DNA of 54,337 bases from CAZJLP01 sp964546955 (GTDB lineage: Bacteria; Verrucomicrobiota; Verrucomicrobiia; Opitutales; Opitutaceae): NCBI GenBank assembly GCA_964546955.1, contig CAZJLP010000037.1, positions 1 to 54,337 on the forward strand, in the 5' to 3' direction. The first letter of the stretch is position 1; every line of letters starts with the position of its first letter. The position numbers and the translations under genes are program-made. Positions 32,233-41,162 of this stretch are shown here, in pieces. The notes under the pieces were generated by a model. It had not been told where the DNA came from. It made no database searches and saw nothing but the letters and a program-made list of their open reading frames with translations.

Positions 32233-33483
32233 ATGCGTCCGCTTCTCTCCCTCCTCGCTCTTGCGACTGCGACCCCCGCCGCGCTCCTAGCGGCCGATTC
32301 CGCGATGCCGGCCGAGGCAAGCCAGGCTGCTTTTGTGCGCGCCGTCGTCGATGCGCCGGCCCTCACGGCGGCGACTCGCCGCGCTTCGGCGGCGAGAGCG
32401 CGGGTTGACGCGGCCGGGCGACTGCCCAATCCGGAGGTCGAAGGCATGGCCTCGCGCATGAACGGTGGAATGGAAGAGAGGGCGACCACGTGGGAAGTCA
32501 CTTTCCGGCAGCCATTGCCCAAGCGGGGCGAACGCGCGGCCGAACGCGAAAGGGCACGGGCCGGCATCGCTATGGCCGAGGCGGACTACGCCGTCATGGC
32601 GGGCGAGATGGCCGCTGACACCGCCATGTCGCTGGCCGAGGCCGAAGGCGCCGAAGCTCGGGTGCGTTTGTTGGAAACTCAAATCCGGCGGCTCGACGCT
32701 GTCTTGCGTAGCGTCGAGGTCCGTCTTGGCGCCGGGAGCCGCGGACGCATCGCCGACCGTCTGACGGTGGAAACGCGAATCGCCTCCATGCAGCTGATGA
32801 TCGAAGAAGAGCGGCGCATGGCCGCGGACGCCCTCGCTCTCGCCCGCAGCCGGCTCGGCTTGAAGGACGACGCGGCTCTCCCCGGCTACGCCGCGCCGAC
32901 TGCCACGGAGGTTCGCCCGGACGAAGCTCCTGTCCTGCGCCTGGCCGCCGCCCGCTCCGAGGAAGCTTCGGCCATGGGCAAGATGGCGCGAGCATCCATC
33001 AATCCGATGACCGCCGTCGGCCTTCGTTTCGAGCGGCAGGAGTCGCGCATGGGTGGCGACGCCAACGCCATCGGCTTGGCGTTCATGTCGGAGATTCCCT
33101 GGCGCAGCCGCGGTTATGCGAATGCGGAAGTGCGCGCGGCCGACGCGGAACGCGCGGCCGCCCAGACGGACGGGCAGGCTGCCCGCTACCGTATTCATGC
33201 AGCGATTACACGGGTGGAGCGATCCGAGAAACTGGCTCAGACCGCCCGTCGTCTGAGCGGGGATACCTTGCGCCGGCTCACGACCGAATACGATGCTGCG
33301 ATCGGCGCGGCGGGTGTCGGCGGCGGCATGGGCGAATCGACCGTTTTCCAGACCGTCGAATTGCTGGAAAAAGCGACTGACACCGAACTTCAGGTGATTC
33401 GCGCGGATACTGCCGTGCGCACCGCACGCGCCGAGCTGTGGCGATATGTTCCCGCCAGCCATTTTCCGACTCCAACCCGCTAG
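32233..33483 (+). CDS. cusC: Outer-membrane efflux protein (TolC/CusC family)
   Basis: A 416-residue outer-membrane factor with a signal peptide (PLLSLLALATATPAALLAAD) and the alpha-helical barrel of the TolC family: first repeat LPNPEVEGMASRMNGGMEER and VTFRQPLPKRGERAAERERA, second repeat AIGLAFMSEIPWRSRGYANA. The segment AAIGAAGVGGGMGESTVFQT near the end replaces the usual short loop. It is unusually Met-rich (for example MASRMNGGMEE, MQLMIEEERRM), in line with a Cu/Ag conduit. The gene begins 10 bp after the YHS gene stop and belongs to the same operon. Overall similarity to the czcC at 20002 is limited to family features. Confidence 0.9.
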   Translation: MRPLLSLLALATATPAALLAADSAMPAEASQAAFVRAVVDAPALTAATRRASAARARVDAAGRLPNPEVEGMASRMNGGMEERATTWEVTFRQPLPKRGERAAERERARAGIAMAEADYAVMAGEMAADTAMSLAEAEGAEARVRLLETQIRRLDAVLRSVEVRLGAGSRGRIADRLTVETRIASMQLMIEEERRMAADALALARSRLGLKDDAALPGYAAPTATEVRPDEAPVLRLAAARSEEASAMGKMARASINPMTAVGLRFERQESRMGGDANAIGLAFMSEIPWRSRGYANAEVRAADAERAAAQTDGQAARYRIHAAITRVERSEKLAQTARRLSGDTLRRLTTEYDAAIGAAGVGGGMGESTVFQTVELLEKATDTELQVIRADTAVRTARAELWRYVPASHFPTPTR

Positions 33484-33495
33484 CCCGCTTTTCCC

Positions 33496-34092
33496 ATGGT
33501 GCGCAATTCCTTCATCTTTTTCTTCGCCTTCCTGACCGGCGCTTTGATCGCGCTGGTGACCCGCGCGGCGATGTTCAATCCACACGCGGGAAAGGGTGGC
33601 CAGCCCGAAGGCGGCGGCAATTATCCGGCCATGGTGACAAACGTGGCGCCGGCCGCGCCGTTGCCGGCTTCGGCACCTGCGCCTTCCAAGGCAAAGGAAT
33701 CGGCGGCCTCCGCCGCCGATCCGCATGCCGGCCACAGCACGGAGATGTCATTGGCCGGTCGCAAAACGACGACTACGGAACCCGCGAAAACCGATGGCCC
33801 CGCCGAGGCGCGATCAGGTGAAGCCGGCACGCCTGAAACTTCGCCGATGGCGACCGATCCCGCGCAAAAACCGGCCACCGCGCCCGCCGTCGCTTCGGTC
33901 GCGACGGAGCCCGGCAAGCCGGTCAATACGCTCTGCGCCATCTGCGGGATGGACGTCGATCCCAAACTTCCGACCGCCCAATACCAAGGGAAGACCATTG
34001 CCTTCGGTTGTCGCATGTGTCCCCCGAAATTCAAGGCGGACCCGGACAAGTACGGTCCGTCGTATTTGCGCAACGAGGTCATCAAACGATAA
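33496..34092 (+). CDS. Membrane-anchored protein with C-terminal YHS-like domain
   Basis: A 198-residue protein: an N-terminal membrane anchor (FIFFFAFLTGALIALVTRAA), a long Ala/Pro/Thr-rich flexible linker with DPHAGHSTEM, and a C-terminal YHS/TRASH-like domain (about 145-198) reading CAICGMDVDPKLPTAQYQGK then FGCRMCPPKFKADPDKYGPS. The linker would let the metal-binding head roam the periplasm. It lies between cusC and cusB with 12 bp and 5 bp spacers, so it is an integral part of the operon. A chaperone role for Cu/Ag, comparable with CusF, is inferred from position; it is unrelated to CusF in fold. Confidence 0.78.
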   Translation: MVRNSFIFFFAFLTGALIALVTRAAMFNPHAGKGGQPEGGGNYPAMVTNVAPAAPLPASAPAPSKAKESAASAADPHAGHSTEMSLAGRKTTTTEPAKTDGPAEARSGEAGTPETSPMATDPAQKPATAPAVASVATEPGKPVNTLCAICGMDVDPKLPTAQYQGKTIAFGCRMCPPKFKADPDKYGPSYLRNEVIKR

Positions 34093-34097
34093 GCCCC

Positions 34098-35432
34098 ATG
34101 CGCATTCCAGGCTACGTATTCTCCGCGGTGGGTCTGATCGCGGGCGCCGTCACCGTCGCAGTGCTGCCGCAAGAGCGGATATTTTCGGCGTCGTCGCTCA
34201 ACGATCCGGGGGCCGACATGGCTACGGCCGAACGTTGGGCCTGTCCGATGATGGATTTCATCGGCAATCGGGCAGGGGACTGCCCGGTCTGCGGCATGAA
34301 GATGGGCCGCGTGACCGCGGGTGAACTTTCCCGCGAACAGCAGCGCCGGATGGAGGTGCAGCTCTCCCGCGCGACGGAAGGTCCCGCTCGCGCGACGGTG
34401 CGCGCGTACGGCGCCGTTCGCTACGACGACCGCACACTGCAAGTTCTCATTCCTCGAGTCAGCGGACGCATCGTGAAACGGCACTCCGCCGCCCAGCACG
34501 TCGGTACGATTGTCAAAGTGGGGGATCCCATCGTCGACCTGTTTAGTCCCGAAGCCTACGCGGCCCAGGGCGAACTCGCCGCCGCGGTCAAATTGAACGA
34601 CGAACCGACTGTGCGCGCGCTGACGGACCGCTTTCAGCGGTGGAATCTCGGCGCGGTGGCAAAGGCGATCGTGGACGGTGGTGCCCCAGTGGATACGGTG
34701 ACGATCACGAGTCCTTCCGCCGGCCGCGTTTTGCTCGGAGTCGAGGGAGAAACGAATTCGATGGGGGGGCGGCTCCCGCAGATCGGGCAGGAAGTGATGG
34801 CCGATGCTGTCCTTCTGCGTCTGGTGGATCCCAACGCCTATATGTTGGTGGTCCACGTACCCGAGAATCGCGCCCACTGGGTTCGTCTCGGTCAAAAGGT
34901 TCGGATCGCGTCCGACGACAAAGGTGAGTTGCCCGAATTGGACGCGTCCATCGCATGGATCGCGCCCGAATTGAACATCGAGCTGCGGGCGCGCGAGGTG
35001 CACGTGCATCTGCGCGATCCGAGGGAGCAACTTCTTCCCGGGAGTCTTCTGAGCGCTCGGCTCGAATCGGCATTGGCGCCCGATCTTGGAATTGCCGATC
35101 CGAGCACTCCCGACGCCTGGGGCAAGTTTGTCCTCGTGCCCAAAACCGCGGTTTTGTCGACGGGGGTTCGCAATATCGCGTGGAAGGTGGCGGAGAGGCA
35201 CCGCGATGGACGCGTTCGCTTTGAACTTGCGGCGCTTGCGCTGGGGCCGCGGATCGAGGACGAACACGGAAATGATTTGTACATTGTGCGCGCGGGACTG
35301 AAGCCGGGCGACGAGGTTGCGACACAAGGCGCCTTTCTGATCGACAGTCAGGCTCAGCTCGCCGGTACGCCGAGCTTGCTTTTCCCGAACGGGGCGGTGG
35401 CGCCCACGCCAGCGCAGGGCCATTCGCACTGA
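34098..35432 (+). CDS. cusB: RND periplasmic adaptor with N-terminal heavy-metal-binding module
   Basis: A 444-residue membrane-fusion protein. After the N-terminal anchor (MRIPGYVFSAVGLIAGAVTV) comes a heavy-metal-binding module WACPMMDFIGNRAGDCPVCG (about 51-70), then barrel-sandwich halves (GRIVKRHSAAQHVGTIVKVG and TSPSAGRVLLGVEGET), a helical hairpin (YAAQGELAAAVKLND), beta-barrel (MLVVHVPENRAHWVRLGQKV) and membrane-proximal segments ending GLKPGDEVATQGAFLIDSQA. Normal CusB length and order contrast with the truncated adaptor at 21294. It links CusC to CusA across the periplasm. The tail ends GHSH, a possible extra metal site. A 216-bp gene-free gap separates it from cusA. Confidence 0.92.
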   Translation: MRIPGYVFSAVGLIAGAVTVAVLPQERIFSASSLNDPGADMATAERWACPMMDFIGNRAGDCPVCGMKMGRVTAGELSREQQRRMEVQLSRATEGPARATVRAYGAVRYDDRTLQVLIPRVSGRIVKRHSAAQHVGTIVKVGDPIVDLFSPEAYAAQGELAAAVKLNDEPTVRALTDRFQRWNLGAVAKAIVDGGAPVDTVTITSPSAGRVLLGVEGETNSMGGRLPQIGQEVMADAVLLRLVDPNAYMLVVHVPENRAHWVRLGQKVRIASDDKGELPELDASIAWIAPELNIELRAREVHVHLRDPREQLLPGSLLSARLESALAPDLGIADPSTPDAWGKFVLVPKTAVLSTGVRNIAWKVAERHRDGRVRFELAALALGPRIEDEHGNDLYIVRAGLKPGDEVATQGAFLIDSQAQLAGTPSLLFPNGAVAPTPAQGHSH

Positions 35433-35648
35433 GCACATGAACAGGTACCGACGAACATCTGTGGGTAGGGCGAGGCATCCCCGAGTCGCCGCGGTTGGTC
35501 TCAAGCTCGTCCGACGTCATTGGGTGATCGTGCTTCACCGCCGCAGCTGCCGTACGCGGTCTCAGATGTAACAATCTCCCTGTCTCGGAGGCCCCTGCCC
35601 GGGCCGATCCAAAGATCCAAACTCAGAACTAAACCGGTTTTCGGCGCC

Positions 35649-38600
35649 ATGCTCTCGTTCGTCATCCGCAACTCTTTCCTCACCCTGACCGCCGCGCTCG
35701 CGCTGACGATTGCGGGATTCTGGGCCTGGCGGAACGTCCCGGTCGACGCGATCCCGGACCTCAGCGACAATCAAGTCATCGTCTGGGCGGATTGGCCGGG
35801 GAAGAGTCCCCAGGACATGGACCATCAAGTCACTTCGCGCCTCGCGCGGGAACTCCAGGGTCTGCCCGGAGTGGAAACGGTGCGCGGTATGTCCCTCTAT
35901 GGCGCGAGCTACATTTATGTCATTTTTGAGGAGCGCCGCAATTTGTACGAGTGCCGTACGCGCGTGCTCGAACGGCTTTCGCAGGTGCAAGGTCTGCTCC
36001 CGGCAGGTGTCAACCCGCGGCTGGGGCCCGACGCGACCGCCATGGGCCAGGTTTATGCGTTCACATTGCAGGGTACCCCGGATGTCGAAAAGAAACGTTT
36101 CGTCCTGGATCAAATTGTCGTGCCCGCCCTGCGCGCCGTGCCCGGAGTGGCGGAAGTCGCTCCGGCGGGAGGCGTGGTGCGGGAATATCAGATTGACGTC
36201 GATCCCCTGCGGTTGAAGCAGCAGGATATCACGCTCGAGATGTTGATGATGGCCGTGCAGCAAGCGGGTCGCGATGTCGGAGCGATGAGTGTCGAACAGT
36301 CGGGGGTCGAGACGATGATCCGGGGTGTTGGTTTTATCCGTTCGACTGAGGAAGTGGAAAACATCGTCATCCGCGGGAATTCGATGGTGGGGGCAGGCTT
36401 GCGTCTGGGGGACATCGCGGAGGTTCGGCTCGGCGGACAGTTTCGACAGGGTTTGCTGGCGGACGGTTACCAGGAGCATGTCGGCGCGATCATCGGCATG
36501 CGCGTGTACGCCGATCCCAACACGGTCATCAACGCGGTCAAACAACGCCTCGTCGACCTTGGGCCGGCTCTCGCCCGCGAGCAATTGGCTGCAGTTTCAT
36601 TCTACGATCGGTCCCAGCTGATTCGTGAAACGACGGCGACGGTCACCAACACCCTGATCGAAGCGATCATCACGACGATCATTGTGGTGGTGGCATTCCT
36701 TCTTCATGTGCGCGCCAGCCTGGCGGTCGCCGCCAGCCTGCCGTTGGGAATGCTTTTCACTTTTCTGGTCATGCACGCGTTCGGCGTGGGCGCCAACATC
36801 ATGAGTCTCGCGGGCATCGCCATCGCGATCGGCGTGATGGTCGATTTCGGCATCATCATGACCGAAAATATCACGCAGCACCTCGTGGACCTTCAGGCCA
36901 AGTGCAAGCGGGAGGGCAGGGCGATGCCGACATCGCCGTTCAACCCGGAGATTACGGACACCGTCGTGCGCGGCGCGCAGGAAGTGGCGCGACCGCTGCT
37001 GACGTCCGCCGCGACCACGGTCATCGGCTTCCTGCCGATTTTTGCACTCACCGACCAGGCGGGTCGGCTATTCGAACCTCTGGCGTTGACCAAATCTCTC
37101 GCGATCAGCGGCGCGGTTCTTTTCGGGACGCTGTTGGTCCCGGTCCTGTGCCGGCTGCTCCTGCCTCCGTGGCATGTGCGGAAACCGTTGCTGCTCGCGC
37201 TCTCAGGTTTGGCCGGTGGAATCGTTTTCGGGTGGTACTTCAAGACCGGTTGGTCCCTTCCGATGGAATATGGTCGCTGGAGTGTGTCGGTGCCCGGGTG
37301 GCTCTTTGCCCCGCTCGTTTCCACGCTGGTGGCCTCCGCTATCTGGCGAATTGGCCGTGAGCGGCTGGTCAACTACGAGGAAAATCCCATGAGCCACGCC
37401 ATTCACGTGGCCTACGAATGGGCTTACGAACGCATTCAGCGGCACAAGGTGATTTTCACGGTTGCTATCGTTGTCATGGCCTTCGGCGGATATTTGCTGG
37501 GGCTCGGGTGGACCACGTTGAGCCGTCCTCTGCGTTCGCTTTTTACCTGGGCGGGCGGCGATCTCGCCCATACCCATTTCGACCAGGAACTCACGCGTCG
37601 TTTTCCGGGCGTGGAGTCCAGCTTTCTGCCTCCCCTCGACGAGGGCAGCCTGCTTTTTATGCCTTCCGTGCCCGCCACCGCGGGCTTGGGCGAAACCCAG
37701 CGCGTGATGCTCGCGCAGAACCGTTTGATCGAGTCTGTGCCCGAGGTGGACAAGGTCATGGGCAAACTCGGAAGGGCTGAGACGGCGCTGGACCCGGCTC
37801 CGCTGGGTATGATCGAGACCGTGGTGCTATTGAAGCCTTACGCTGAGTGGCCGGTGCATGAAATGACAGGTGCCGATGGCAAGACGGAGCACCGTCCCCG
37901 GACGCTCGCGGAAGTGCGCGCGTCGGTGGCCGCGGTGAGCGATATCCCCGGTGTCGCACCGAGCTGGCTGCAGCCGATCGAAACCCGCGTGGTTATGCTT
38001 TCCACCGGCATCCGCAGCCTGATCGCCTTGCAAGTGCTCGGTCATGATAGCGACGCCCTTGAACGCTTCGCCGAAGCGGCCGAAAAGGTGATTCAGCCGA
38101 CGCCGGGGGCGGTCGATGTTCAGATGCAGCGGGAAGGCGGGAAACCGTATGCGGAGATTCGTCTCGATCCGGCAAAACTCGCCCGGTTCGGCCTGAACAA
38201 TGAGCAAGTGATGCGCTCGGTGGAATCGGCGTTCGGGGGAATGGCCGCCACGTTCTCCGTCGAGGGCGCCCTGCGGTATCCGGTGCGGATTCGCTATCTC
38301 CGCGAACGGAGAGATGACCCGGACGACTTGCTGCAACTGCAGGTACCCGGAATGAAGGGCGGGGGGGCCGTGCCGCTGACCAATCTTTTGGCGACACCCA
38401 CCGTATACGCGCTCGAGCTGGCCGAGAACGGTCCTGACAGCCAGGCCCTTCAAGCCAGCTTGCCGCTGGCTCATCAGCGAAACTTCATCCTCCTGTCCCC
38501 GCGTCAGGCCGAACTTACGATCGCCGCAGGGGAGCCATTGCCCCGCGAAATCCAAGACGCAATCGCTGGCCAGCGACTGCGCGTGACGGACCAGCGGGCC

Positions 38601-39383
38601 AGCGAATTAGGGCTCACGTATACCATCGGGCCGATGGCAATACGCTCTGAGGGAGGCAAGCGCACGCAGTATATTTTGCTCAACGCGCGGGGTCGCGGTG
38701 AAGTCGAGTTGGTCCGCGATGCCGATGCCCGCCTGCGCGCCGCCCTCGCGGACGGGCGTCTCGAGATGCCGGCGGGAGCGACTTATCGTTGGGTGGGCCG
38801 GTATGAGCAGAAGTTGAAGGCGGACAAAACGCTCCGCTGGATCATCGCGGCGTCAATGCTGGTCATGGTTTTTTTGATCTATATCGGGACGCGTTCGTGG
38901 CTGATCACCACGATTATTATTCTGTGCAATGCGACGGTAACCACGGCGGGAGGTTTCTTTTTCGTCTGGTGGTGGGGTGCGGAAATGACGACTGCCGTGA
39001 TCGTCGGTTTTCTCGTTTTATTGGGGGTGATGTTCAACGACGGTATTCTGCTCGGTACCTATATCCAGGAGCAGTTCAAGACGCACCCTGGCACCGTGGC
39101 CGAAGTGCACCGCCGTGTATTTATCGCTGGATTACGCCGTCGCCGGCCGGCCATCATGACAAATGCCACGGCCATGCTTTCGCTCATTCCCGTGCTTTGG
39201 TCGACCGGCCGCGGGTCCGAGCTCATGCAACCCATGGTGCTGCCGGTCGTGGGCGGGATGATTTTTGACATCGTCTCGCTTTTCTCCGTGCCGGTCTTCT
39301 TTTCCTGGTACTGGGAACGCCGGCTGGCACGTGAAGCGGAGCGCGTCCCGACCGTCGCCACGCCGGCGACTCGCGCCAACTGA
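35649..39383 (+). CDS. cusA: Heavy-metal RND transporter, Cu+/Ag+ type, with insertions
   Basis: A 1244-residue RND pump, about 200 residues longer than usual. TM4 reads AIAIGVMVDFGIIMTEN, the AxGxxxD pattern of Cu/Ag exporters. The three periplasmic substrate methionines of CusA are conserved: Met671 (LLFMPSVP), Met721 (APLGMIETVVLLKP) and Met783 (RVVMLSTGIRS). One insertion near residues 500-590 adds two hydrophobic segments (LLLALSGLAGGIVFGWYF and VPGWLFAPLVSTLVASAIW) after the first half; a second adds about 100 residues in the porter region (about 905-1005). Start ATG 35649 begins MLSFVIRNSFLTLTAALAL. It would export Cu+ or Ag+ from periplasm and cytosol through CusB and CusC. Confidence 0.94.
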   Translation: MLSFVIRNSFLTLTAALALTIAGFWAWRNVPVDAIPDLSDNQVIVWADWPGKSPQDMDHQVTSRLARELQGLPGVETVRGMSLYGASYIYVIFEERRNLYECRTRVLERLSQVQGLLPAGVNPRLGPDATAMGQVYAFTLQGTPDVEKKRFVLDQIVVPALRAVPGVAEVAPAGGVVREYQIDVDPLRLKQQDITLEMLMMAVQQAGRDVGAMSVEQSGVETMIRGVGFIRSTEEVENIVIRGNSMVGAGLRLGDIAEVRLGGQFRQGLLADGYQEHVGAIIGMRVYADPNTVINAVKQRLVDLGPALAREQLAAVSFYDRSQLIRETTATVTNTLIEAIITTIIVVVAFLLHVRASLAVAASLPLGMLFTFLVMHAFGVGANIMSLAGIAIAIGVMVDFGIIMTENITQHLVDLQAKCKREGRAMPTSPFNPEITDTVVRGAQEVARPLLTSAATTVIGFLPIFALTDQAGRLFEPLALTKSLAISGAVLFGTLLVPVLCRLLLPPWHVRKPLLLALSGLAGGIVFGWYFKTGWSLPMEYGRWSVSVPGWLFAPLVSTLVASAIWRIGRERLVNYEENPMSHAIHVAYEWAYERIQRHKVIFTVAIVVMAFGGYLLGLGWTTLSRPLRSLFTWAGGDLAHTHFDQELTRRFPGVESSFLPPLDEGSLLFMPSVPATAGLGETQRVMLAQNRLIESVPEVDKVMGKLGRAETALDPAPLGMIETVVLLKPYAEWPVHEMTGADGKTEHRPRTLAEVRASVAAVSDIPGVAPSWLQPIETRVVMLSTGIRSLIALQVLGHDSDALERFAEAAEKVIQPTPGAVDVQMQREGGKPYAEIRLDPAKLARFGLNNEQVMRSVESAFGGMAATFSVEGALRYPVRIRYLRERRDDPDDLLQLQVPGMKGGGAVPLTNLLATPTVYALELAENGPDSQALQASLPLAHQRNFILLSPRQAELTIAAGEPLPREIQDAIAGQRLRVTDQRASELGLTYTIGPMAIRSEGGKRTQYILLNARGRGEVELVRDADARLRAALADGRLEMPAGATYRWVGRYEQKLKADKTLRWIIAASMLVMVFLIYIGTRSWLITTIIILCNATVTTAGGFFFVWWWGAEMTTAVIVGFLVLLGVMFNDGILLGTYIQEQFKTHPGTVAEVHRRVFIAGLRRRRPAIMTNATAMLSLIPVLWSTGRGSELMQPMVLPVVGGMIFDIVSLFSVPVFFSWYWERRLAREAERVPTVATPATRAN

Positions 39384-39561
39384 TCGGGAGGAAGTTTTCA
39401 GAACTTTACTCTGCTTCGATGCCCTCCAACCAGGGCTGTGGCCCTCGATTGCCGGTGGTCGCCGAACCGGCGGTGCACCTGCTGTCGCAGCTTGGGCGAT
39501 CCTGCTTACTTGCCGGGCATCGCCTTGCCTGCGGCCGCTTTTTGGTCAAGTCTGCGGCCGT

Positions 39562-40632
39562 ATGAATCGTTGGACCCTTCTGGCTGCTTTCATCGGGGGT
39601 CTTGCGTGCGTTCCCGTCCTTTGGAGCCGAACGGAGATTGGTGATGCGAGTCAGCCGCAGTTGGCGGTGTCGTCCGAGGGGACGGTTTGGCTTTGTTATG
39701 GTCGCGCCGGCGACGTGTTGATCGCGCGTTCTGACGATGGCGGTGCCACTTTCGATGCCGCTACGAAAGTAGCGACGGTGCCGAAGCTGATGCTGGGAAT
39801 GCGCCGGGGCCCGCGTCTCGTCGCCCACGGCGATCGGCTAACCGTCACGGTCATCGCACATGAACTCCTCGCGTTTGTGTCTGACGACCGTGGAAAGACC
39901 TGGTCACTGCCGACCGCGATCAATGAGGTCGGAAACAGCGCCCGGGAAGGTCTGCACGATCTCGCGAGTGACCGGGACGGCCGCGTATTTGTCACTTGGC
40001 TTGATTTACGCTCGGGCACGACAGAACTCTGGGGCGCGTTTTCGTCCGACGGCGGCCGGAGTTGGACCAAGAACGAACGAATTTATCGTTCTGCCGACAA
40101 GACGATCTGCGAATGCTGCCATCCGAGCGCCCTCTACGACGCGCAAGGCAATTTGGCGGTGTTGTGGCGCAATGCCGTGCGCGGCTCTCGTGACATGTGG
40201 ATGACACTGAGAGCGAAAGGAACGGAATCATTTTCATCCCCGAGAAAGCTAGGGGAGGGTACCTGGAAGCTCGACGCCTGCCCCATGGACGGAGGAGAAC
40301 TCGTGGCGGGGGTGGACGAAAAAGGATTTGGCGCGGTTTGGCAGCGGGCTGGAGAGGTGTTTTGGTCCACCGGCATCGGTCCCGAAGTGTCGCTGGGTGC
40401 GGGCCGGCAACCCGTGGCGGCCATGGTGGGCTCGGAACCGGTGTTTTTGTGGCAGCGAGGCAACAACCTGTTGCTCGCCCGCGGAACCGAACGGCGAGAA
40501 CCGACTGTTCTGGAAAAAAACTCGCGCTTTCCCTCGATCGTCCTCTTACCGGGCGGGACTAGGGCGGTAATCGCCTATGAGCGACCGGCTTCGAAGGGAA
40601 ACGCTGCGAGTATCGTCGTGCAGCCGTTGTGA
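39562..40632 (+). CDS. Periplasmic Asp-box beta-propeller with CECC and DACPMDGG motifs
   Basis: A 356-residue exported protein: an N-terminal signal/anchor (WTLLAAFIGGLACVPVLWSR) and a propeller with Asp boxes SDDGGATF, SDDRGKTW and SSDGGRSW. It carries TICECCHPSALYDAQG at about 185-200, AVLWRN at about 202-207 and TWKLDACPMDGGEL at about 237-250, the same motif order as the protein at 25892. FVTWLDLRSGTTELWGAFS here matches FVAWIDKRDL...LYYAVS there. It lacks the His-rich N-terminus. It follows cusA on the same strand with a 178-bp spacer and probably belongs to the cus regulon. Automatic annotation as sialidase would be misleading; metal binding by the CECC/DACPM cluster is inferred. Confidence 0.85.
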   Translation: MNRWTLLAAFIGGLACVPVLWSRTEIGDASQPQLAVSSEGTVWLCYGRAGDVLIARSDDGGATFDAATKVATVPKLMLGMRRGPRLVAHGDRLTVTVIAHELLAFVSDDRGKTWSLPTAINEVGNSAREGLHDLASDRDGRVFVTWLDLRSGTTELWGAFSSDGGRSWTKNERIYRSADKTICECCHPSALYDAQGNLAVLWRNAVRGSRDMWMTLRAKGTESFSSPRKLGEGTWKLDACPMDGGELVAGVDEKGFGAVWQRAGEVFWSTGIGPEVSLGAGRQPVAAMVGSEPVFLWQRGNNLLLARGTERREPTVLEKNSRFPSIVLLPGGTRAVIAYERPASKGNAASIVVQPL

Positions 40633-40722
40633 CACGCCGCGCCAAAAGCGGCCGAAGCACGCTCTCGCGCCTCTAGAAAAACTGATCACAGTCATGCTCT
40701 TCGTGGGAGGCGTTGCCAACGA

Positions 40723-41043
40723 CTACGTGGTCGCACCGACCGGCGTACCCTCCGGAGCCTCCAAGGGCTCCTGCGCGCTGACGGCCCAGGCAATGCCTTT
40801 TTCCACCGCTCTTTGGAAGAGCTTCTCTGTCCGATAGTGAAGCGGAAAATCGTCGAGGTTCGTTCCTTGATGGACTCCCGTGAGCGCGGTGGCCTGCCAC
40901 CCAGCATTGCGCAACTCGGCGCGCGCGCGGGCCGTCGCTTCGTCGCTGTCCTGCGACAGGATCATGAATTCAGCGGTGGCGATTTGCGGCCGATAGAGAT
41001 CGAGGAAACTGTTCCGCTGGATTTCGAAATGAAGGTAAATCAT
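40723..41043 (-). CDS. Small hypothetical protein, MFYFR family (copy 2)
   Basis: A 106-residue protein, unrecognised, opening MIYLHFEIQRNSFLDLYRPQ. It then has a helix DEATARARAELRNAGWQATA, the segment HQGTNLDDFP and the end LFQRAVEKGIAWAVSAQEP. The order (opening strand, Ala-rich helix ending in GW, second helix ending in a K/E-x-G strand) parallels the proteins at 2588-2962 (KLRMEGWRIENVLNA, ENSGFSYQIE) and 52571-52867. No signal peptide or membrane segment. It is convergent with the second propeller gene and lies upstream of no obvious partner. ATG 41043 is preferred to ATG 41055 by alignment with the other copies. Confidence 0.6.
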   Translation of the reverse strand: MIYLHFEIQRNSFLDLYRPQIATAEFMILSQDSDEATARARAELRNAGWQATALTGVHQGTNLDDFPLHYRTEKLFQRAVEKGIAWAVSAQEPLEAPEGTPVGATT

Positions 41044-41162
41044 GGCGCAGCCCAAGCCTACTCTTCGAAAATGACTTGGCTATCGGGGCGGACGGTGTGC
41101 GCCCTCTCGGAAAATCTCTCAGGGGTGCATAACTTTCGGCCGGTTGCATGAACCCGGAAGGT

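Noticed and set aside
32287..33735. 482-residue minus-strand frame inside cusC
   Set aside because: Antisense to the outer-membrane efflux gene and low in recognisable features.
33621..35504. 627-residue minus-strand frame opposite the YHS protein and cusB
   Set aside because: Spans two well-supported plus-strand genes in antisense; composition typical of reverse GC-rich codons.
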